NCBI RefSeq assembly: GCF_002741035.1 | Contig: NZ_CP016808.1 | Coordinates: forward strand, 3,706,501 to 3,770,500 | DNA length: 64,000 nt | Origin: Paenibacillus sp. BIHB 4019 | Lineage (GTDB): Bacteria > Bacillota > Bacilli > Paenibacillales > Paenibacillaceae | Direction: 5' to 3' | Part shown: positions 9,266 through 18,615 of the stretch, in pieces | Layout of the letters: each line of letters opens with the position of its first letter | Numbering within the stretch: the first letter of the stretch is position 1 | Translations under genes and position numbers: made by a program | Notes under the pieces: generated by a model | The model's input: only the letters and a program-made list of their open reading frames with translations | Databases searched by the model: none | What the model was told of the DNA's origin: nothing

Positions 9266-9545
9266 ATGGTTGTCCCCCTTTTCATTTGCGAAACTTTTCT
9301 ATAAAGTCCCAGGTTATCTCCACGATAACACTTAAAAAGCTATATTTCTACAGCATTCGACAAACTTTCATAGGTTTAAATGGCGTCTTTTTTCCTGAAT
9401 GGCAAAAACGAAGGATAACCGTCCGCTAGACGGCACTTCGAAGGAAGAATGACAGCTGCTAAACTCATAGATTATGATTCAAAGAAAAGCCTTTCAATGG
9501 TAATATAGGAGTAATTAGTAGATTATTTTGGGAGGATTTCGGCCT

Positions 9546-11309
9546 ATGAGGTTTGGGCAATCGATTAAAACGAAGCTGATCATCGGCTTTATGGGCGTTA
9601 TGCTCCCCATTGTCGTATACATGCTCATCAATAATATGTATGCGAAAACAATTGTTCGGGAGAAGGTTTCGGAAACGTATCGCAATACGCTAGATATTTT
9701 TGGCGGGCAGATGGATCATAACCTGGAAGAGATCAATGAATATTTGTATCAGATGTCGGTGCTGGATTCCGATGTTGGCCTCCTCACCTCGTTTCCGATG
9801 GACAGCGACTGGTATATGCTCACCAAGGTGCAGATCGATTCTAAGCTGAATCGGGACGTTGGCGTGTACAGCCTGCTGGACAGCATTTTCGTCTATCACG
9901 AGCATGACATCATATTTGGCACAGACAATGCGGTTTATGAGGATGCGCGGCAAATCATTAAGCAAAATATGGTGCAGATGACGAAGGGAGGACAAGCGCT
10001 GCTCAATGACCCCGAAACGTGGGAGGTCAAATACGACGAACGTATTCCCGGGCATTATTTTCTCATTAACTTTATTGAAGTCAGAGATGGGCTTTACGTT
10101 GGCGGCATCATTCGAGTGATGGATTTGGAGCGGCTGCTGGCGATTCAATGGAGCGATGGCGACATCGGGAACAACGGCATTTATTTGCGTGAAGGCGATC
10201 AGTCCGCCCAGGCGCTGACGGAGCAAGCGCCGCGGCTTCTGAATGGGCAGCTGGCTCCTAGGGCGGAGTCGCCCAATTCGGTCGTCGATCCCGATACGAA
10301 GCAATCGTATTTGGTGCTGAACCGCAACAGCAGCTTGGCGAATATCTCCTACAGGGTGCTGGTTCCAGAGCAGACGCTGCTGAAAAGCCTCATTTTTTTC
10401 CAAAATGCAGCTTTGCTGGCGCCGTTTGGTTTTCTGCTGCTATTGGGCATTTATTTGCTGTTTATGCGCAATATGCTGTTTAAGCCGCTGCGCGAGCTCA
10501 TGCTCGGAATGAAAAAAATCGCCATCGGCCAGCTCGATGTCCGCCTTGCGGCGAAGCAGTCGGGGCAATCGCTGGAATTCGCTTTTCTCGGCAACACCTT
10601 CAACAAAATGGCGGAGCAAATTACGACGCTCAAAATCGACGTTTACGAGGAGCAGCTGCGCGTCAAGCAGGGGGAGCTGCGGCAGCTTCAAGCGCAAATC
10701 AACCCGCATTTTTATATGAACAGCCTGAACATTGTTTATAATTTAGCGGCGCTTGGCGATACGGAATCGGTGAAAAAAATGTCCCTGCATCTTGCCGATT
10801 ATTTCCGCTTTATTATGCGGTCGAACCGCGACATGATCATGCTCAGCGAGGAGCTGGATCATATCGACAACTATATTACGATTCAGAAAATGCGCTTCCC
10901 GGACAAGCTGCAATTTACATATGACGTGCCGGAATTTGTAAGAAACTATAAGGTCGCGGCGCTGACGGTGCAGCCTTTTGTGGAAAATGCCATTATTCAT
11001 GGGTTCAAAAACCGCCGCAAGCCATTCATCATACATATTGGGGTAGAGGCGCAAAAGGATGGCGGATTTTATTTGACGATTACCGATAACGGAACGGGCT
11101 TCTCGGAACCGATGCTGGACAAGCTGCAGCGCAAAATTCCGCTTATCGAAGGCGAGACGAGCAGGCTCGGCATTATGAATGTCATCCATCGGCTGCAATT
11201 AATTTATGGCGAACGGGCAGCTATTACGTTTAAAAATGTAGAAGAAGGCGGCGCTGCCGTTACCATTCGATTCCCGGTAGGGGAAGAGGAGCTAATTTCG
11301 AATGTATAA
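9546..11309 (+). CDS. YesM-type sensor histidine kinase
   Basis: The 587-residue protein starts at an ATG after GGGAGG. A first transmembrane helix (residues about 10-28), an extracellular sensor domain of about 260 residues, a second helix near 285-305 and a HAMP domain precede a His_kinase (PF06580) motif, QAQINPHFYMNSL, with the phospho-accepting His at about 388. A HATPase follows (VQPFVENAIIHGF, DNGTGF). This is the YesM/LytS class. The 3' end overlaps the next gene by 8 nt, so sensor and regulator are translationally coupled. The carbohydrate importer downstream suggests it senses the same or a related extracellular sugar. Confidence 0.9.
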   Translation: MRFGQSIKTKLIIGFMGVMLPIVVYMLINNMYAKTIVREKVSETYRNTLDIFGGQMDHNLEEINEYLYQMSVLDSDVGLLTSFPMDSDWYMLTKVQIDSKLNRDVGVYSLLDSIFVYHEHDIIFGTDNAVYEDARQIIKQNMVQMTKGGQALLNDPETWEVKYDERIPGHYFLINFIEVRDGLYVGGIIRVMDLERLLAIQWSDGDIGNNGIYLREGDQSAQALTEQAPRLLNGQLAPRAESPNSVVDPDTKQSYLVLNRNSSLANISYRVLVPEQTLLKSLIFFQNAALLAPFGFLLLLGIYLLFMRNMLFKPLRELMLGMKKIAIGQLDVRLAAKQSGQSLEFAFLGNTFNKMAEQITTLKIDVYEEQLRVKQGELRQLQAQINPHFYMNSLNIVYNLAALGDTESVKKMSLHLADYFRFIMRSNRDMIMLSEELDHIDNYITIQKMRFPDKLQFTYDVPEFVRNYKVAALTVQPFVENAIIHGFKNRRKPFIIHIGVEAQKDGGFYLTITDNGTGFSEPMLDKLQRKIPLIEGETSRLGIMNVIHRLQLIYGERAAITFKNVEEGGAAVTIRFPVGEEELISNV

Positions 11310-12909
11310 TTTGCTAGTAGTAGATGATGAGGATATTGCCGTTCGCGGCATTGTGCAGGGCATTAATTGGTCGGATGTGCCGATAGGCCAGCTGTTTACC
11401 GCCTGCGATGCGGAGGAAGCCAAAGAAGTGCTGCTGCAGGAAAAGGTGCACATTGTGCTGTCGGATATTGATATGCCTGATTTGAATGGCATTCAGCTAT
11501 TGGAGTGGGTCAATGAGCATTCTCCTTCCTCGGTCACCGTGTTTTTGACAGGCCATGCGGATTTTAAATATGCGCAGCAGGCGGTGCAGCTGGATTGCTT
11601 CGATTATTTGCTGAAGCCGGTCGATCATGAGGTGCTGAAGACCTGCATCCATAACGCGATTGAGAAGGTTGTGGAGCTGGAGGAGCTTGAAGAAATCCGC
11701 AGCACCTACAGCCATTATTATGAGCAGTGGAACAAGCAGCGGCCTGCGCTTATTGAGCGTTTTTGGCAGGATATGCTGCATTACCGGGTTTCGGCTGCCC
11801 CTGTGCATCTGGATTCTTCGATGGAAACGTACGGCATACCGCTGCGTGCGGATAGTGAAATACGTGCGGTGCTGATCAGCATTGAGCATTGGCGGGAGGA
11901 ATGGTCGGCGCGCGATGAGGAAATTATGACCTACGGGGTGAAAAATGCCGCGGCCGAGCTCGTGCTGGGCGGCAAGCCCGGGCATATTGTGCACGACGGA
12001 AACGGCATTTTGTACGCTCTCTTCTATAGTAATGAGGAGGACGAGCAGGCGATTGCCGCTCGCTGCAAAAATTTCATCCAGCAGGCACGGGGCTTGCTGC
12101 ATTGCCAGCTGTCTTGCTATATCGGCGCCGCGACGGTGGCCCAGCAGCTTCGCGGCAGCGTGCAGCGGCTGTTTGATCTGGAGCGCAGCAACGTAAATGC
12201 GGCCTGCGCCGTTATACACGAAAGCAGCCACAGTATTCAGACATCGAGCGTATCGACAGCTTCACAGCCGCTGCCCTTCACCGATTGGGCGATGCTGCTT
12301 GCACCGGGCAAGCGGGCAGAACTGCTGCTGCGCATTGACGAGCATTTTGATCATTTGCAGCACAACAACGGCGATTATACGCAGCTGGCTTCGTTTTATT
12401 TCGGCTTTATGAATATGGTATTCCAGTGGCTAAGCAAGCAGGGGGTCGCCATAACCGACGTATTCGCAAAGCGCGAATGGGAGGCAGGCGAGCAAGTGAT
12501 GAAGTCGCTGCCGCGCATGCGCAGCTGGACGCATCAAGTATGCATGCAGCTAACGGACTATGCCGGAACGGCGGGCAAGGACGTATCGCAGGTCGTAGCC
12601 AAGGTGCAGCGTTATATGGAGGAGCATTTGGATGAGCAGTTCAGCCGCGAGCATGCGGCGGAAGCCGTCTATTTGAATCCGGCGTATTTGTCCCGGTTGT
12701 TTCGACGGGAAACGGGGCATTCGCTGACAGATTATCTCGTCAGAATGCGCATCGCCCGCGCCCGGGAAGAGCTGGAGAAGACGAATACGAAAATCAGCGA
12801 TATCGCGGTCATGATCGGCTATTCGAACTTTTCCCATTTTTCCAAGCTGTTTAAGAAAGAGACGGGTCTCACCCCGCAGGAATACCGCAAAAAGGTGCAG
12901 CACATTTAG
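11302..12909 (+). CDS. YesN-type response regulator with AraC DNA-binding domain
   Basis: The 535-residue protein has a receiver domain (residues 1-120, LVVDDED at the start, phospho-acceptor Asp55 in LSDIDMP, Lys in LLKPVD). A long middle region of about 290 residues follows, then a C-terminal AraC/XylS double helix-turn-helix from about 430 (YLSRLFRRETGHSLTDYL, ISDIAVMIGYSNFSHFSKLF). It overlaps the kinase gene by 8 nt. It should activate the LplB/YtcP importer that follows, as in other YesMN-linked importers. Its stop codon lies inside the left arm of a 145-bp palindromic element. Confidence 0.9.
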   Translation: MYNLLVVDDEDIAVRGIVQGINWSDVPIGQLFTACDAEEAKEVLLQEKVHIVLSDIDMPDLNGIQLLEWVNEHSPSSVTVFLTGHADFKYAQQAVQLDCFDYLLKPVDHEVLKTCIHNAIEKVVELEELEEIRSTYSHYYEQWNKQRPALIERFWQDMLHYRVSAAPVHLDSSMETYGIPLRADSEIRAVLISIEHWREEWSARDEEIMTYGVKNAAAELVLGGKPGHIVHDGNGILYALFYSNEEDEQAIAARCKNFIQQARGLLHCQLSCYIGAATVAQQLRGSVQRLFDLERSNVNAACAVIHESSHSIQTSSVSTASQPLPFTDWAMLLAPGKRAELLLRIDEHFDHLQHNNGDYTQLASFYFGFMNMVFQWLSKQGVAITDVFAKREWEAGEQVMKSLPRMRSWTHQVCMQLTDYAGTAGKDVSQVVAKVQRYMEEHLDEQFSREHAAEAVYLNPAYLSRLFRRETGHSLTDYLVRMRIARAREELEKTNTKISDIAVMIGYSNFSHFSKLFKKETGLTPQEYRKKVQHI

Positions 12910-13049
12910 AAGCGTGGTGAAAAAGCGAAGCGGAATGAAAAGGTTGAGCTGGAGAAGCGGCAGCGTTCGCTTAAAGCTTTCCGCAGGAAAGCATCATCGT
13001 AAGCCTATCTTTTCATGCAGTGGAGCCTCTTTTTCACCACGCTTCTAAA
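12905..13049. repeat. 145-bp element with perfect 21-bp terminal inverted repeats
   Basis: The left arm (12905-12925, TTTAGAAGCGTGGTGAAAAA then G) is the exact reverse complement of 13029-13049. Further pairing follows inside (ATGAAAAGG near 12935 with CTTTTCAT near 13009), and a small perfect hairpin GCTTTCC-GCA-GGAAAGC sits near the centre. The left arm contains the YesN stop codon. It may be a miniature inverted-repeat element or a very long RNA hairpin that protects or ends the transcript. Confidence 0.75.
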
Positions 13050-13076
13050 ATAAGTCATTATAGCGTTAATACAGTC

Positions 13077-13107
13077 ACGGAGCCGATAGATGAGAGGCTC
13101 CGTTTTT
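13077..13107 (+). terminator. Intrinsic terminator after the YesM/YesN operon
   Basis: The stem ACGGAGCC with GGCTCCGT encloses an 11-nt loop and is followed by TTTT. It lies 45 nt before the importer operon, so the two operons have separate transcripts. Confidence 0.8.
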
Positions 13108-13151
13108 CATTACAATTTAAACATAGAGAGGGATGGAGAAAGGATGAAAAT

Positions 13152-14066
13152 ATGACGCTCGCTACCAACATGAGAAGATATTGGATCTTCTATGTCATGA
13201 TGGCTCCCGGAGTATTGTTTTTGATTTTCAACAACTATATTCCGATGCTAGGAACCGTCATCGCATTCAAAAACGTCAATTATGCCGATGGGATCATTAA
13301 TAGTCCTTGGGTCTGGTTCGACAATTTCAAGTATTTGTTTAAAACATCAGACGCCTGGATTATTACGAGAAACACGCTGCTTTACAACATTTCGTTCATT
13401 ATTCTGAATATGATTGTGCCGGTCGCATTTGCGATTATGCTCAATGAGATGAAAAACAAGCTGATGGCTAAGTTTCATCAAGCCGTCATTTTCCTTGCTT
13501 ATTTTTTATCGATGGTCGTAGTCAGCTATTTGGTATACGGATTCCTGCATGATACGCATGGCTTCGTCAATACCTCCATTATGAAATGGCTGGGACTAGA
13601 GCCGCTCCAATGGTATTTCGAGACGAAAATATGGCCGTTCCTGCTGCCAATTATTAATACGTGGAAAAATGTCGGCTATTACACCGTGCTTTATTTGGCG
13701 GCTATTATTGGCATTGACGACGAATATTACGAAGCGGCAACGATAGACGGCGCCAGCAAATGGCAGCAAATCAAAAGTGTGACGATTCCGCTGCTTATGC
13801 CAACTATTATCGTACTGACGCTGCTGCAAATTGGACGGGTATTTTATGCGGATTTCGGTTTGTTCTTCCAAGTGCCGCGCGAGTCGGGTCCTTTGTTCCC
13901 GGTAACGAACGTTATCGACACGTACGTTTACCGCACCTTTATTGCAATGGGCGATATTGGCTTATCGTCAGCAGCGGGGCTGTATCAATCATTGGTCGGC
14001 TTCATACTCGTATTCCTGTCGAACTGGTTCGTTCGCCGAATCGACAAGGACAGCGCATTGTTTTAG
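13152..14066 (+). CDS. ABC sugar importer permease, LplB type
   Basis: The 304-residue protein starts MTLATNMRRYWIFYV. I prefer the ATG at 13152 because GAGAAAGGA lies at good spacing; the longer frame from 13020 would run through a terminator. It has six transmembrane segments and the EAA cytoplasmic loop (YYEAATIDGASKWQQIKSVTIPLL, about residues 196-219) that contacts the ATPase. The LplB/UgpA class pairs with YtcP/CarB-type permeases and imports oligosaccharides, often using a shared MsmX-type ATPase, since no ATPase gene is present here. It is the first gene of a three-gene operon. Confidence 0.9.
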   Translation: MTLATNMRRYWIFYVMMAPGVLFLIFNNYIPMLGTVIAFKNVNYADGIINSPWVWFDNFKYLFKTSDAWIITRNTLLYNISFIILNMIVPVAFAIMLNEMKNKLMAKFHQAVIFLAYFLSMVVVSYLVYGFLHDTHGFVNTSIMKWLGLEPLQWYFETKIWPFLLPIINTWKNVGYYTVLYLAAIIGIDDEYYEAATIDGASKWQQIKSVTIPLLMPTIIVLTLLQIGRVFYADFGLFFQVPRESGPLFPVTNVIDTYVYRTFIAMGDIGLSSAAGLYQSLVGFILVFLSNWFVRRIDKDSALF

Positions 14067-14098
14067 AGTATGGATAAAAATGGGAGGAAACAAACCTT

Positions 14099-15028
14099 AT
14101 GCAAACTGAAATGAGCAAATCGGGCTCGAACCCGTTCAACGCGATTTCGCCTACAGCGAACACGATCATCAACATTGGCTTTATGCTGTATACAATCGCT
14201 TGCCTGCTGCCGATTCTTCTAATCGTCATGGTATCGCTATCGAATGAGCAGGATGTGCTGACGAAAGGCTACAGCTTCATTCCAAGTCAAATCGATTTTA
14301 CCGCTTATAAGTTTCTCTTTACCGATTGGCAGCAAATTTTGCGCTCTTACGGCGTTACGATTTTCGTAACGATTGCCGGTACCATTCTCAGCCTCATTAT
14401 TATGGCGCTGTATGCGTATCCGATTTCGCGGACGGACTTTCCGCACCGCAAGTTTTTCACCTTCTTTATTTTCTTCACGATGCTGTTCAACGGCGGGCTG
14501 GTGCCTTGGTATCTTGTCTACGTGAACATGCTGAATTTGAGGGACAACATTTGGGCGCTTGTGCTGCCGCTGCTCGTCTCTGCGTTTTTCGTGCTCGTCA
14601 TTCGCACGTTTTTCCAGTCGACGATTCCCGTAGCCATTCTCGAAGCAGCCAAAATCGACGGAGCGAGCGAGATGCTGATTTTCTTCCGTATCGTCACGCC
14701 GCTTTCACTGCCGGTGCTGGCAACCGTTGCGCTTTTCAGCACCGTCAACTACTGGAACGATTGGTTCCTCAGCCTCGTCTTTATTACCGATGACAAGACG
14801 CTGAGCATCCAATATCTTATGTACAAAATGCTGCTCAACATTCAGTTTCTGGCGAGCAACAGCAACGCGGCATCGGCCATTGCCGCAGCGGGAGGCCAAG
14901 TCTCCTTCCCGAATGAAACAGTGCGTATGGCTATGGCGATTATGGGTATTGGGCCGATCGTGTTCGCTTATCCGTTCTTCCAGAAGTATTTTGTAAAGGG
15001 TTTGACCGTCGGCGCTGTAAAAGGCTGA
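14099..15028 (+). CDS. ABC sugar importer permease, YtcP/CarB type
   Basis: The 309-residue protein has six transmembrane segments, starting with a helix at about 23-43. The EAA loop reads LEAAKIDGASEMLIFFRIVTPLS (about residues 180-202), and the family C-terminal motif YPFFQKYFVKGLTVGAVKG is present. It lies 32 nt after the LplB-like gene behind a GGGAGG site and forms the second half of the membrane channel. No sequence feature fixes the substrate. Confidence 0.9.
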   Translation: MQTEMSKSGSNPFNAISPTANTIINIGFMLYTIACLLPILLIVMVSLSNEQDVLTKGYSFIPSQIDFTAYKFLFTDWQQILRSYGVTIFVTIAGTILSLIIMALYAYPISRTDFPHRKFFTFFIFFTMLFNGGLVPWYLVYVNMLNLRDNIWALVLPLLVSAFFVLVIRTFFQSTIPVAILEAAKIDGASEMLIFFRIVTPLSLPVLATVALFSTVNYWNDWFLSLVFITDDKTLSIQYLMYKMLLNIQFLASNSNAASAIAAAGGQVSFPNETVRMAMAIMGIGPIVFAYPFFQKYFVKGLTVGAVKG

Positions 15029-15114
15029 CGGCGGGCTCTGCCTGCTAAGGGCTTTAACCGGATCAATGCCGGTGCAAGCATAGATTTATCATTTTTGGGG
15101 AGGTCAATGGGGAT

Positions 15115-16683
15115 ATGATTAGAACAAATAAGGGAGTGCTTGGCGTTACCACCACGATGCTCACTTTTGCTTTATTGCTGAATGCTTGTTCTGGCGGCAG
15201 TGGTGCGGCGAATGGAAATGCTTCACCAAGCAATGCAGGAGAAGCAGCGGCAAGCCCAGCTGCATCCGAGGCGGCAACACCAGCTGACAATGGAGCTGCG
15301 GGCTTGGAGCCGTATACGATTAAACTCGTGTACACAGGAGCACCACAGGCAGATGAAGCGAAAGTGGAAGCGAAGCTTAATGAATATTTGAAGGATAAAA
15401 TCAATGCTTCCATTGATTTAATGCCCATCGATTGGGGTCCGTGGGATGATAAAATCAATCTCATGATCGCTTCGCGCCAAAAGGTTGATATTATTTTCAC
15501 CGCACAATGGAATAAGCATGCCGTTAACGTTGCAAAAGGCGCATTCCTCGATTTGGGCGATCTGCTCAAGGAAAATGGCCAAGATATTTTGAAAACGCTT
15601 GATCCTGTATTTTTGGAAGGCGCGAAAATCAACGGCAAAAACTACGGCGTTCCAACGAATAAAGAGCTTGCAGCGCAAGGCGGCATCATTTACCGCAAAG
15701 ACATTGCCGATGAGCTTGGCATCGATATGACGGCCGTAAAAACGATTGCTGATCTTGACAACGTATACAAAGTTGTAAAAGAGAAGCATCCGGAATTGAC
15801 TCCGCTTTATTTGAAAGACGGCGAGACGTTCAACTCGCATTATTTCGGCAATTATGACGCGCTGGGCGATACGTCGATCCCGGGCATTATTTTGAAAGAT
15901 GAAGATGGCACGACGGTTAAAGCGAACTATGATGTAGCGCGTTATGTCGATACGCTTAAGCTGACTCGCGACTATTTCAAAAAAGGCTACATTAACAGCG
16001 ACGCAGCAACGAACCAAACGATGAACTACGATGCTATGAAAGCAGGCAATGTATTCTCGATGACTTCGTCGCTGAAGCCAGGCAAAGATAAAGAGCTTGA
16101 GAACCAGACAGGAATGACTGGCAAGCTTGCTCAGCTGGAACTGAACACGAAGACGATTGCGACTTCGGAAACAGCTGGCTCGATGCTAGGTATTTCCTCC
16201 ACTTCGGAGGATCCTGCCCGCGCTATGATGTTCATCAATCTGCTTCACTCGGACAAATATGTCAACAATCTGCTTAACTTTGGTATCGAGAATGACCATT
16301 ATACGAAGGTTAGCGATGAAGTGATTAAGTCCACTGATAATACGAAAAACTACAACCCAGGCGCAGCTTGGATGTTCGGCAGCCAGTTCCTGAACTATGT
16401 ATGGGAAACTGAGGACCCGAACAAGTGGGAAAAATTCAGAGAGTTTAACCAAAATGCCAAAGTTTCTCCTGGCCTTGGCTTCGTCTTCGACGGCGAGTCT
16501 CTGAAAGCGGAGATCGGCGCAGTTGTCAACGTCGACAAACAATATTTGACGGCACTTGAAACAGGCTCGGTCGATGTGGATAAAGTACTGCCGGAATATA
16601 CAGCGAAGCTGAAATCCGCAGGCATCGAGAAAATCATTGCTGAGAAGCAAAGCCAGTTTGACAAGTTTTTAGCTAGCAAATAA
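15115..16683 (+). CDS. Extracellular solute-binding lipoprotein (DUF3502 class)
   Basis: The 522-residue protein has a lipoprotein signal with lipobox LLNAC (Cys25), then a Gly/Ser/Ala-rich linker. The body is a family 1 solute-binding fold (about residues 60-430). The C-terminal stretch with GAVVNVDKQYLTALETGSV and the YTAKLKSAGI end is typical of DUF3502 binding proteins linked to LplB/YtcP permeases. It should be tethered outside the membrane and deliver an oligosaccharide. An interspersed repeat begins directly after the stop codon, and the strong terminator lies 130 nt further on. Confidence 0.9.
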   Translation: MIRTNKGVLGVTTTMLTFALLLNACSGGSGAANGNASPSNAGEAAASPAASEAATPADNGAAGLEPYTIKLVYTGAPQADEAKVEAKLNEYLKDKINASIDLMPIDWGPWDDKINLMIASRQKVDIIFTAQWNKHAVNVAKGAFLDLGDLLKENGQDILKTLDPVFLEGAKINGKNYGVPTNKELAAQGGIIYRKDIADELGIDMTAVKTIADLDNVYKVVKEKHPELTPLYLKDGETFNSHYFGNYDALGDTSIPGIILKDEDGTTVKANYDVARYVDTLKLTRDYFKKGYINSDAATNQTMNYDAMKAGNVFSMTSSLKPGKDKELENQTGMTGKLAQLELNTKTIATSETAGSMLGISSTSEDPARAMMFINLLHSDKYVNNLLNFGIENDHYTKVSDEVIKSTDNTKNYNPGAAWMFGSQFLNYVWETEDPNKWEKFREFNQNAKVSPGLGFVFDGESLKAEIGAVVNVDKQYLTALETGSVDVDKVLPEYTAKLKSAGIEKIIAEKQSQFDKFLASK

Positions 16684-16779
16684 AGGCGAAACGGCCGAAA
16701 GCCGTCCTCTGGCGGCGCGGCGCGTTTCAGTTCGAGACATATAGAGAAAGGATAGCATTACGATATCCTGTTCTATATA
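16684..16779 (-). repeat. Two-hairpin interspersed repeat, copy B (inverted)
   Basis: The reverse complement matches copy A closely: an ATCCTTTCTCTATAT arm, then CTCGAACTGAAACGCGCCG, then the closing CGTTTC arm. Both hairpins are kept. It lies between the binding-protein stop codon and the terminator at 16814, so it would be transcribed in the 3' untranslated region. Confidence 0.8.
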
Positions 16780-16813
16780 TTAAAAAATACCGGTAGACAA
16801 CGTAATTCAAGCG

Positions 16814-16856
16814 AGCGGGCAGCCTCCTCAGGTAGAGGGGGCTGCCCGCTTGTTTT
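16814..16856 (+). terminator. Terminator of the first importer operon
   Basis: A perfect 11-bp GC-rich stem (AGCGGGCAGCC with GGCTGCCCGCT) is followed by TGTTTT. Confidence 0.85.
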
Positions 16857-16861
16857 CACAT

Positions 16862-16885
16862 AAAAAACCGCACTAAGACTGCGGT
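16862..16885 (-). terminator. Small minus-strand terminator-like hairpin
   Basis: ACCGCA and TGCGGT pair around a 7-nt loop, and six T residues follow only on the minus strand. No recognised minus-strand gene ends here. The next 220 bases (16886-17105) contain no gene I can support; they include a T-poor stretch with repeated GAAGCAAA-like units that forms the leader of the envelope-stress operon. Confidence 0.45.
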
Positions 16886-17105
16886 ACGGCATGCCTCCCC
16901 GACCAAGGTCCAGTGCAAAAACAGCCGCAGGTCCATTTTAGAAACATGCAAAACAACCTACAATAAGTACATAAGCAACACCGCAACAAACGAAGCAAAC
17001 GAAGCAAATGAAACAAGCGAAACAAAGCAAGAAGCACAAGGAACTAACAAACGATTGGGTTTGCGGCATTTCACAATTCACAACACGGAAGGCGGTGACA
17101 AACAA

Positions 17106-17402
17106 ATGGCAAATCAAAAACTGCTTGGTGTTATCCTGGCGATAGTAGGAAGCTTCATCGTTCTTAAATTTCTCGGCGTACATCTTGGTGGATTAATCGG
17201 CTTCCTGTTCCCTTTCATTCTGATCGGCCTAGGTGTTCTTGGCTGGAGCAACAATAAGAAATGGATCGGCGGCATTCTCATAACGATCGGTGCACTCGGT
17301 GTTTTCTCAAAATTTTCAGGCTTGATCCTGCTGGTCTTGGCCGTTGGACTCGTCGTTTACGGCGTTTCGCTTCTGAAAAAAAGCAGCTATCGCGGTTACT
17401 AA
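17106..17402 (+). CDS. Small LiaI/LiaF-N-like membrane protein of the envelope-stress operon
   Basis: The 98-residue protein starts MANQKLLGVILAIVG. It is almost wholly hydrophobic, with three to four helices separated by Gly-rich turns and a short polar NNKKW loop (about residue 50). This resembles the transmembrane region of LiaI/LiaF or DUF5668-type proteins placed at the head of PspA/PspC operons. It is the first gene before pspA, 33 nt away. A role as membrane anchor or partner of the PspA-like proteins is inferred from position. A longer reading from 17055 lacks a ribosome site. Confidence 0.7.
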   Translation: MANQKLLGVILAIVGSFIVLKFLGVHLGGLIGFLFPFILIGLGVLGWSNNKKWIGGILITIGALGVFSKFSGLILLVLAVGLVVYGVSLLKKSSYRGY

Positions 17403-17435
17403 TCAAATATAGATGGAGATTAAGGAGGGAAGCCA

Positions 17436-18110
17436 ATGAGCATTATGCGTAGAGTTCGCGACATCACGGTCGCCACACTAAATGAACGATTGGAAAAAGC
17501 AGAGGACCCCGTTAAGCTGATTGACCAGTTTCTCTGGTCGACAAGGGAAGACATTTTGCAGGCGGAACGCTTATATGAGCAATATACAGGGCACACCAAC
17601 CACTTGAAGATCCAATGGCTGCAAGCTGAGCAGCAGAAGGAGAAGCGTGAGCAGCAAGCGATGACTGCTTTGAAGGCAGGCGAGGAGCAGCTGGCAAGGC
17701 TGGCGCTTCACGAGAAGGCAAGCAGCGAGGAGCGCGCAGCGCAATACCGCGATTTGTACGAGCAAAGCAGGTTGAATACGCTCGGCCTTGAAGAGCAGCT
17801 TCGTGAAATGCGCAGTGAATACCAATCGGTTTATGATAGACGTGAATATTATGCAGCAAGAATGGAATCGCTAAGGTTGCAGCAGCGAATGAATGCACGG
17901 TTTAGCGGAATTGGCGAGCAAGGCGCACAGCCGGGCAGCATGTTCAGAAGGCTCGAAGACAGCATCAGCAACATGGAGCTGGAAGCGAAGAGCCTGCATG
18001 ATTTGCGCCGGATGGGCAGAGAATTCGCTACCGAAGCAGGCCATTCGATTCAATCGGCAATCGAGCAAGAGTTGGAGCAGCTCAAAAGGAAGCTGCAGAA
18101 GGAGGGCTGA
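17436..18110 (+). CDS. PspA/IM30 family protein, first paralogue
   Basis: The 224-residue protein is nearly all alpha-helical coiled coil, rich in Glu, Gln, Arg and Ala. It has the PspA start pattern (an amphipathic first helix, then LEKAEDPVKLIDQFL) and the conserved late helix FRRLEDSISNMELEAKSL. PspA-type proteins bind stressed membranes and form ESCRT-III-like assemblies. It sits behind AAGGAGG and is followed by pspC. The partner paralogue at 18616 shares the same architecture but little sequence, so the two may co-assemble or have split roles. Confidence 0.85.
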   Translation: MSIMRRVRDITVATLNERLEKAEDPVKLIDQFLWSTREDILQAERLYEQYTGHTNHLKIQWLQAEQQKEKREQQAMTALKAGEEQLARLALHEKASSEERAAQYRDLYEQSRLNTLGLEEQLREMRSEYQSVYDRREYYAARMESLRLQQRMNARFSGIGEQGAQPGSMFRRLEDSISNMELEAKSLHDLRRMGREFATEAGHSIQSAIEQELEQLKRKLQKEG

Positions 18111-18115
18111 TTGAT

Positions 18116-18613
18116 TTGAAGAAACTATACCGTTCGTCACGAGACAGCAAACTATTCGGCTTATGCGGCGGGATTGCCGAAGCCTACAATATAGATGCAA
18201 CTCTGCTCAGAATTTTACTCATCGTAGTGACCATATTCTCGAGCGGAATCGTTATTTTTATCTACTTACTGGCTGGTCTGGTCGTTCCGAAGGAGCCGCC
18301 TTATTACAACAATGGCGGATTTGGAAATGGATTCGGCAACGGTTACGGCAATGGCGGTCAAGGATCGCAAGGCAATGGCTACGGCTATGGCAGCGGCGGT
18401 GCTGGTGGAAACCAAAACTTCGGTTCGCAATTCCAAGGCTCGTTCACGAAAGGGCCACAGCAGCAATGGAACGGTCAAACTGGTCAGACGCCGCCAAACC
18501 CATCCTCGTCGCAATTTGACAGCATGTTTGAGGATTTGGAGAAAAAGGCACTACGTAAAGAAATCGATGAATTACGCGCAAAATTAGCCAAACACGAGAA
18601 GGGAGAGTTATAA
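18116..18613 (+). CDS. PspC-domain membrane protein with Gly/Asn-rich tail linker
   Basis: The 165-residue protein starts at a TTG 5 nt after the preceding stop, with GGAGG at good spacing. Residues 1-60 are a PspC domain ([24 protein letters not shown], then one hydrophobic helix ending in [11 protein letters not shown]). A low-complexity linker of about 60 residues rich in Gly, Asn, Tyr and Gln follows, then a short C-terminal coiled coil ([16 protein letters not shown]) that could pair with the PspA-like proteins. PspC links membrane stress to PspA in other bacteria. Confidence 0.85.
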   Translation: MKKLYRSSRDSKLFGLCGGIAEAYNIDATLLRILLIVVTIFSSGIVIFIYLLAGLVVPKEPPYYNNGGFGNGFGNGYGNGGQGSQGNGYGYGSGGAGGNQNFGSQFQGSFTKGPQQQWNGQTGQTPPNPSSSQFDSMFEDLEKKALRKEIDELRAKLAKHEKGEL

Positions 18614-18615
18614 TT

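Noticed and set aside
13020..13151. 44-codon N-terminal extension of the LplB-type permease
   Set aside because: It would be translated across a palindromic arm and a terminator; the ATG at 13152 has a proper ribosome site and fits the family.
16938..17183. 81-codon minus-strand frame rich in Cys and Phe
   Set aside because: It is the reverse of the T-poor leader and start of the small membrane gene; composition is low-complexity and no ribosome site is visible.
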